40,997 nt of DNA from an uncultured Robinsoniella sp. GTDB taxonomy: Bacteria > Bacillota > Clostridia > Lachnospirales > Lachnospiraceae. How positions within the stretch are numbered: the first letter of the stretch is position 1; each line of letters starts with the position of its first letter. Below are positions 36,293 to 40,997 of the stretch, piece by piece. Position numbers and translations under genes: made by a program. The stretch is taken from contig UQCR01000061.1 of the NCBI GenBank assembly GCA_900539655.1, positions 1 to 40,997 on the forward strand, given 5' to 3'. Under the pieces are notes generated by a model. It made no database searches. It was not told the origin of the DNA and saw only the letters and a program-made list of their open reading frames with translations.

Positions 36293-37489
36293 CTATCTTC
36301 CTTTTGCCCTTGTTCTGACATCAAACGCTACAGCAGTAATGAAAATAATCCCTTTTACTACATACTGATAAGAAATATCAACCCCCATCAGGTTCATGCC
36401 ATTGGTCAGGGACATGATTACCAATGCTCCAATCATGGTATTCGTCACCCTGCCGACACCGCCGCTGACTGCCACGCCTCCAATGTAAGACGATGCAATT
36501 GCATCCATTTCAAATCCCAGTCCAGCCGTTGGTGTTGCCGACTGTAATCTCGAAGTATAGAGTACTCCTGCCAGGGCCGCTAATACGGACATAGAGCAAA
36601 AAGCAAACAAAGTCACTCTTTTTACATTTATTCCGGAGAGTTCCGCTGCCTGCTCATTTCCTCCGATTCCATAAATATACCGTCCAAGCCTGGTTTTCGT
36701 TAATACATAATTATATCCAAGCAACACCACTCCTACGATTACAGCAGTCCAGGGAAGTCCGCTATACTTTGCCAGCACATAGATAATGAGCATAATAATA
36801 ACGGAAAGAAAGATGAGTTTAAATACAAAAATAGGTGTTGAAATAACCGGAAAGTTATACTGCTGTTTGTTTTTTCTGCTCTTTAGCTGGGAGAAAATCA
36901 TGATGATCACGGCTACTACCCCTATCAGCAGGGTCAGCAGATGAATTTCGGTACCAAAAGGCAGATCGGGAATAAAACCATTTGATAAGGCATTAAAGCC
37001 TGCATTTGGTACAATGATAGTTCCCGATTCCTGTAAGAACAGATTAAGTAGTCCACGGAAGATAAACATTCCCGCCAATGTGGTAACAAATGCCGGAACC
37101 CCCACTTTTGTTACCAGAATGCCCTGATATAATCCAATTGCCAGTCCCAGTATCAGCACCAGAAGGATTGCAGCCCATTCATTTATCAGATATCTGGTCA
37201 TTAAAATTGCTGCTGCCGCTCCGCAGAATCCTGCTACATAGCCCACCGACAAATCAATGTGCTTTAATATCAAAATAATCGTCATTCCGATTGCCAATAC
37301 AGCCACATATCCTGCCTGATTGATGAGATTGGTTAAGTTCCTGGCTGTGATAAATCCACCGTTCGTTTTAAATGTAAAAAACCCCATAATTAAAATTAAT
37401 GCAATATACATCATATAATCACGGATATTTGCTTTTAACAGGGAAACAATTTCTTTCCCCAACCCTTGCTTTTCTTTCTTTTCCTTCAT
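36293..37489 (-). CDS. mmsB: CUT2 monosaccharide ABC transporter permease
   Basis: A 398-residue membrane protein with about ten helices and the BPD_transp_2 fold of RbsC/XylH/GguB transporters. Family marks include LTNLINQAGYVAVLAIGMTIILI, HIDLSVGYVAGFCGA, VPAFVTTLAGMFIFRG, IYGIGGNEQAAELSGINVKRV and IASSYIGGVAVSGGVG. It forms the channel for a monosaccharide (xylose, arabinose, galactose or glucose types) supplied by the ChvE-like receptor. It follows the ATPase gene by 12 bases and ends the operon. No terminator was seen before the GH31 promoter region, so some read-through into the GH31 gene is possible. The symbol follows the multiple-monosaccharide (GguB/MmsB) family and is less certain than the function. 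Confidence 0.87.
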   Translation of the reverse strand: MKEKKEKQGLGKEIVSLLKANIRDYMMYIALILIMGFFTFKTNGGFITARNLTNLINQAGYVAVLAIGMTIILILKHIDLSVGYVAGFCGAAAAILMTRYLINEWAAILLVLILGLAIGLYQGILVTKVGVPAFVTTLAGMFIFRGLLNLFLQESGTIIVPNAGFNALSNGFIPDLPFGTEIHLLTLLIGVVAVIIMIFSQLKSRKNKQQYNFPVISTPIFVFKLIFLSVIIMLIIYVLAKYSGLPWTAVIVGVVLLGYNYVLTKTRLGRYIYGIGGNEQAAELSGINVKRVTLFAFCSMSVLAALAGVLYTSRLQSATPTAGLGFEMDAIASSYIGGVAVSGGVGRVTNTMIGALVIMSLTNGMNLMGVDISYQYVVKGIIFITAVAFDVRTRAKGR

Positions 37490-37501
37490 TCCTTCAACCT
37501 C

Positions 37502-39034
37502 CTATGATCTAATTGCCATCTCCATAACCTTTTCTTCGTCTGCATCTTCCGCAATAAGCTCCCCGGTAATCCTGCCTTCCGACATTACATAAAGCCGGTC
37601 ACTCATTCCCAGTACCTCCGGCAGTTCAGACGATATCATAATAATGCTCATTCCCTGTTCTACCAGCTTATTCATTAATGAGTAAATCTCAAATTTCGCT
37701 CCCACATCAATTCCCCTTGTAGGTTCGTCCAGAATCAAAACATTGGGATTTACAAAAATCCATTTTGCAAGCTGTACCTTCTGCTGGTTTCCACCGCTTA
37801 ACTTTCCGGTCTTCTGTTCTATGGAAGGTGCTTTGATATTAATGGACTCCCGGAATGAATTAGCCATTTGGATTTCTTTATTTTCATTAATCGCCAGTCC
37901 CTCTGTCAATTCCTTTAAATTGGCTATGGAAATATTGAACTTAATATCCTGTATTAGAATCAGACCATTTCCTTTACGGTCCTCTGAAACGTAGGCAAGC
38001 CCTTCCTGAATCGCTTCTCTTGGATTCTTAAATCTACACTGTTTGCCATTTATGTAAAGTTCGCCCTTTGTCACCTTATATCCCGAGGGGTTGCCAAATA
38101 TGCTCATAGCCAGTTCTGTTCTTCCCGCCCCCATCAGACCCTGAAGCCCTACTATTTCACCTTTACGGACATTCAGGCTGATATCATGTAAGATCTCTTT
38201 TCCTTTCGACGGATCATCCACGGTCCAGTTCTTAAGTTCTAAGGAAATTTCACCAATTTCATGCTTTTCCCTGGCAGGGTAGATATGTTCGATTTCCCTG
38301 CCTACCATATGTTTTATAATTTCCGCTTCTGAAATCTGCTGATCTGCCACATCCATGGAACAGATCGTTGCCCCATCTCTTAAAACGGTGATTGTATCTG
38401 CAATAGCTGTAATTTCCCTCAGTTTGTGGGAGATCATAATACAGGTAACACCCTGGCTTTTTAATTCCTTGATCAGTGCAAGGAGATTCTGACTGTCATC
38501 TTCGTTCAAAGCCGCTGTTGGCTCATCCAGAATCAATAATTTAACATTTTTGCTGAGTGCTTTAGCTATTTCCACCAGCTGCTGGTTCCCGACACTTAAT
38601 TCTTTGACTTTCATAGAAGGGTCTGCGTTAAGCTTTACTTTCTTCAGCATTTCATCTGCTTTTACGATCGTTTCATTCCAGTCAATCCGTTTTCCTTTCA
38701 TGAGTTCATGACCAAAATAAATATTCTCATAGATACTTAATTCTGGTATCAGCGCCAACTCCTGATAAATAATCGCTATTTCTTTTTCCTCGCTGTCAGC
38801 AATAGATTTAAACTTTTGGACTTCTCCGTTAAAAATGATATCTCCTGAATAAGTACCATATTCATATTGCAAAACACCGGATAAAACTTTCATCAAGGTG
38901 GACTTTCCGGCACCATTTTCTCCCACAAGACAGTGAATTTCCCCTCGCTTTACTTTGAAATTCACATCATTTAATGCCTTCACACCCGGGAACTCTTTTG
39001 TGATATGTTTCATTTCCAATATATATTCGTTCAC
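37502..39034 (-). CDS. mmsA: CUT2 sugar ABC transporter ATPase, two nucleotide-binding domains
   Basis: A 510-residue tandem ATPase. The N-terminal domain has Walker A GENGAGKST, signature LSVGNQQLVEIAKALS and Walker B LLILDEPTAAL. The C-terminal domain has the altered Walker A GLMGAGRTE usual for CUT2 ATPases, signature LSGGNQQKVQLAKW and LILDEPTRGIDVG. It powers uptake through the downstream permease. The start is GTG at 39034 with AGGAGG 6 bases upstream; an in-frame ATG at 39097 lies inside the preceding hairpin region and has no ribosome site. The symbol follows the GguA/MmsA family; XylG or RbsA types are alternatives. Confidence 0.9.
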   Translation of the reverse strand: MNEYILEMKHITKEFPGVKALNDVNFKVKRGEIHCLVGENGAGKSTLMKVLSGVLQYEYGTYSGDIIFNGEVQKFKSIADSEEKEIAIIYQELALIPELSIYENIYFGHELMKGKRIDWNETIVKADEMLKKVKLNADPSMKVKELSVGNQQLVEIAKALSKNVKLLILDEPTAALNEDDSQNLLALIKELKSQGVTCIMISHKLREITAIADTITVLRDGATICSMDVADQQISEAEIIKHMVGREIEHIYPAREKHEIGEISLELKNWTVDDPSKGKEILHDISLNVRKGEIVGLQGLMGAGRTELAMSIFGNPSGYKVTKGELYINGKQCRFKNPREAIQEGLAYVSEDRKGNGLILIQDIKFNISIANLKELTEGLAINENKEIQMANSFRESINIKAPSIEQKTGKLSGGNQQKVQLAKWIFVNPNVLILDEPTRGIDVGAKFEIYSLMNKLVEQGMSIIMISSELPEVLGMSDRLYVMSEGRITGELIAEDADEEKVMEMAIRS

Positions 39035-39072
39035 GCTCTTCCTCCTTTCTAAGTGCCTGTAATCAGGCCGGC

Positions 39073-39110
39073 GAAAAGGGGCGCTGATCAAAATCACAAC
39101 CGCCCCTTTC
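39073..39110 (-). terminator. Intra-operon terminator after chvE
   Basis: On the minus strand AAAGGGGCG (39109-39101) pairs with CGCCCCTTT (39083-39075) and ends in TTTTC. It lies about 20 bases past the binding-protein stop codon and would favour receptor over ATPase and permease expression. Confidence 0.65.
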
Positions 39111-39131
39111 GTCCTTTAAAAGCTAATAGTT

Positions 39132-40358
39132 CTATAATCCTGTAAATTCTGCTTCTGAGTAGTATCCGGAATCAATCAATACTTCTTTCACATTTTCCTT
39201 TGTTACCACTACGATTGGCGTTTCTTTCGCCGGGACTTCCTTTACCTCATTATTATAATTAACATCTGTTACAGGTGTCTCTCCCTTTAAGATTGCAACT
39301 GCCATCTCAACGGAATCTGCTGCCAGTGTTCTGGTATCTTTGAATACCGTCATAGACTGTTTTCCATCAATAATGTACTGAATGGACGCCTGCTCTGAAT
39401 CCTGTCCGGTAATTACATAATTGGTCACTTCTTTGTCTGTTGCAAATACATCTGCAATGGAGCGGGAGGTTCCATCATTTGGTGCAAGAACCAATACATC
39501 ACCTTTTACATCTGCTGAAGCGCTGGTAAGGTTTGCCTCTGCTTTTGATTTTGCTACATTGAAGTCCCAATCAGTAGTAACCTGGCCGATAATCTTGCCC
39601 AGCTCATCTCTGGTCAGTTCTGCTTTATCCTTTAATCCTTCTGCTTCCTGGGAATTAGCAATCTTGAATGTACCATCGGCGATTTTCGGCTGCAGCACAC
39701 TCCATGCACCTTCAAAGAAAATGAAAGCATTGTTGTCTGTTGCTGCTCCTGCGTATAAATAAAGGGGAATATCCTTTCCTTCCGGCGCATTGTCAATTAA
39801 GTACTGTCCCTGAGCTTCTCCAACTGCAAAGCTGTTAAAAGTAACATAGTAATCCACTGCATCTGTTCCGGTAATCAATCGGTCATAAGCAATTACGGTT
39901 ACGCCTGCTGCTTTTGCTTCTTCAACACTTGCCGCTGCTGCCGATGCATCCTGTGCACATATGATAAGTACTTCTATTCCCTGGGAAATTAAAGTCTCAA
40001 CATTTGTTTTCTCTGTTGCCGAAGATCCCTGGCTGAATAATACCTGATTGCTGAATCCTGCATCTCCCAGAATCGTTTCAAACTGCTTCTGATCCTGAAG
40101 CCATCTTGGTTCATCTTTAGTTGGTAAAACAATTCCCACCTGTACATTTCCATCTGATTTCTGATCATCTGCTGCTGTAGTGTTTTCCTCTGCCGCCTGA
40201 GTTTCTGCAGCCGTTTTTTCAGAATCAGCCTTAGCCTGAGTTTCCGTAGCCGCAGCCGTATCATTTGCCTTTTCAGTCTTTCCTCCTGCACCACATCCGG
40301 TGAGTAATCCCAGTGCCAATACTGCCGACATAACAAAACTTAATACTTTGCTTTTCAT
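39132..40358 (-). CDS. chvE: Monosaccharide-binding lipoprotein, ChvE/XylF-like
   Basis: A 408-residue periplasmic-binding-type lipoprotein (Peripla_BP_4). The signal ends in the lipobox LTGC with Cys22, followed by an Ala/Thr/Glu-rich linker (about 23-70). The binding fold starts VQVGIVLPTKDEPRW, as in ChvE, and includes AYDRLITGTDAVDYYVTF and VITGQDSEQASIQYIIDG. It captures a monosaccharide outside the cell for the MmsA-MmsB importer. The start is at 40358, with GGAGG 8 bases upstream; an in-frame ATG at 40373 lacks one. The roughly 250-base leader contains a short frame with a hairpin, and the promoter has a 21-bp direct repeat. XylF is the main alternative name; the sugar is not proven. 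Confidence 0.87.
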   Translation of the reverse strand: MKSKVLSFVMSAVLALGLLTGCGAGGKTEKANDTAAATETQAKADSEKTAAETQAAEENTTAADDQKSDGNVQVGIVLPTKDEPRWLQDQKQFETILGDAGFSNQVLFSQGSSATEKTNVETLISQGIEVLIICAQDASAAAASVEEAKAAGVTVIAYDRLITGTDAVDYYVTFNSFAVGEAQGQYLIDNAPEGKDIPLYLYAGAATDNNAFIFFEGAWSVLQPKIADGTFKIANSQEAEGLKDKAELTRDELGKIIGQVTTDWDFNVAKSKAEANLTSASADVKGDVLVLAPNDGTSRSIADVFATDKEVTNYVITGQDSEQASIQYIIDGKQSMTVFKDTRTLAADSVEMAVAILKGETPVTDVNYNNEVKEVPAKETPIVVVTKENVKEVLIDSGYYSEAEFTGL

Positions 40359-40449
40359 ATTTTTATCCTCCATATGATTTTTAATTATTTAAGGCTGTTA
40401 GCCTCTTTTGATAGTTAATCAGTTTCTTTTTAATAAAAATTACCACATA

Positions 40450-40548
40450 TTATGAAAAAATGCTCTGATAAAACCGCCTTTCTTTCAGGCGGAACATATT
40501 GCTTATATTTTTTTCTTTTTTAAAGTAATTTTTATAAACTTTATACAA
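40450..40548 (-). CDS. Possible 32-residue leader peptide of chvE mRNA
   Basis: On the minus strand AAGGAGGG lies 4 bases (counted from GGAGG) before a TTG codon at 40548. That codon opens a 32-residue, Lys/Tyr-rich frame, MYKVYKNYFKKEKNISN followed by MFRLKERRFYQSIFS. Its second half overlaps a terminator-like hairpin (40474-40492). It lies downstream of the predicted promoter and 92 bases before chvE. The TTG start, short spacing and lack of known relatives keep confidence low. Confidence 0.3.
   Translation of the reverse strand: MYKVYKNYFKKEKNISNMFRLKERRFYQSIFS
40470..40492 (-). terminator. Terminator-like hairpin in the chvE leader
   Basis: On the minus strand CCGCCT-GAAAGAA-AGGCGG is followed by TTTTAT. 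Because it lies between the predicted promoter and chvE, it may act as an attenuator or mRNA-protecting stem rather than a true end. Confidence 0.5.
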
Positions 40549-40612
40549 ATACCCTCCTTTTAAAATTTTGATGCTAAACAAACAGCACTGTGAATGTTTA
40601 CCTTTTTTCATT

Positions 40613-40679
40613 ATTATATTAGCAAATGAAGGGCACATTTAACAATAGAATCTTTTGCTTGTACAGAGTAAAACCTTGC
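40613..40679 (-). promoter_or_regulatory. chvE-mmsAB promoter with 21-bp AraC-type direct repeat
   Basis: On the minus strand GCAAGGTTTTACTC starts at 40679 and GCAAAAGATTCTATTG starts at 40658, 21 bases apart. The second half-site overlaps TTGTTA (40645-40640); 18 bases later comes TAATAT (40621-40616). Bases 40613-40658 align without gaps to 36211-36256 (33 of 46 identical). The remaining gene-free stretch up to 40785 shows nothing else convincing. Confidence 0.65.
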
Positions 40680-40785
40680 TCTTTTATTCGGGTAAAAAGC
40701 GGCACAAAAACCAATGCATCCCCATTCCAGACTCAATTGTTTCGGTATGCCCTTTCAGCCGCCCTATTTCCCGAAGGTTTACGCC

Positions 40786-40997
40786 TCAATTGTAGATATC
40801 CTCTTCTAAATGAAATCCATCCGCAATAACCGTATCCTTTATTGTTTCCTGTGTGACCGGATATACTTCAATAGCAATATAGGGAATTTCCGTCTGTCCG
40901 TCAAAGAGGGTACTCTTTGTATCCAGGGGCTGTCCCAGTGCAAGCCTTTCACAGGCAGCCAGTGTCTCGCTGACCAGATCCCCGGTCTGGATCGAGG
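40786..40997 (-). CDS. C-terminal end of a sugar-binding protein (cut by window edge)
   Basis: An open frame enters from the right edge and ends at TGA (40788-40786). The 69 visible residues include SIQTGDLVSETLAACERLAL and end in IEVYPVTQETIKDTVIADGF then HLEEDIYN. The ending matches the style of ChvE/XylF/RbsB-type binding proteins; compare VVVTKENVKEVLIDSGYYSE at the end of the nearby chvE. It is upstream of the chvE promoter in the same orientation. In Clostridia a second binding protein in this position often works with a LytS/YesN two-component pair as a sugar sensor (XylFII-type), so a regulator may lie just outside the window (inference). Confidence 0.7.
   Translation of the reverse strand, partial: SIQTGDLVSETLAACERLALGQPLDTKSTLFDGQTEIPYIAIEVYPVTQETIKDTVIADGFHLEEDIYN

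Noticed and set aside
40359..40785. Riboswitch in the long chvE leader
   Set aside because: Only one simple hairpin and a short reading frame are visible; no known aptamer pattern could be recognised by eye.

Overview
The window looks like a chromosomal segment from a gut-type Lachnospiraceae (Clostridia) bacterium. This is inferred from a spore-maturation gene, Gram-positive AGGAGG ribosome sites, Thr/Glu/Ala-rich lipoprotein linkers, YesM/YesN two-component genes, an unaccompanied CUT1 sugar importer, and three very large secreted glycan-active proteins. Every supported gene is on the minus strand, so transcription runs from high to low coordinates. No tRNA, rRNA, insertion sequence or CRISPR array was seen.

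Region by region (low to high coordinate): an AT-rich left edge with three DnaA-box-like 9-mers; spmB (185-709); a PAS-GGDEF-PAS diguanylate cyclase (797-2098); a CUT1 sugar ABC operon with a lipoprotein binding protein and two permeases but no ATPase (2239-5550); a 2652-residue secreted beta-helix protein (5757-13715) preceded by a SurA_N/PrsA-like membrane-anchored protein (13764-14507); the yesN-yesM pair (14770-18165); a 2184-residue secreted GH2 glycosidase with PA14, FIVAR and BspA-type LRR modules (18410-24964); a heterodimeric ABC exporter and its MarR regulator (25131-29386); a 2178-residue secreted GH31 glycosidase with carbohydrate-binding modules and InlB-like repeats (29579-36115); and a CUT2 monosaccharide importer, mmsB-mmsA-chvE (36293-40358). 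The right edge cuts through the C-terminus of another sugar-binding protein (40786-40997).

The three giant secreted proteins take up about 21 kb of the 41 kb. Together with two sugar importers and a YesMN regulator they form a Gram-positive glycan-foraging neighbourhood: extracellular enzymes with many binding modules release sugars, lipoprotein receptors capture them and ABC permeases import them.

The most interesting signal is regulatory. The chvE-mmsA-mmsB promoter and the GH31 promoter share a gapless 46-bp block (33 of 46 identical). Each has a GCAA direct repeat with exactly 21 bp between half-sites, abutting a TTGTKA-18-TAATAT promoter. That is the geometry expected for an AraC-type activator such as a YesN-family response regulator, and it ties the GH31 enzyme to the monosaccharide importer as one regulon. 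A second 21-bp direct repeat of different sequence lies upstream of the CUT1 operon. The MarR gene and the exporter operon share an identical 16-bp inverted repeat. The chvE leader holds a short reading frame overlapping a terminator-like hairpin. All functional assignments rest on motif recognition without database searches.
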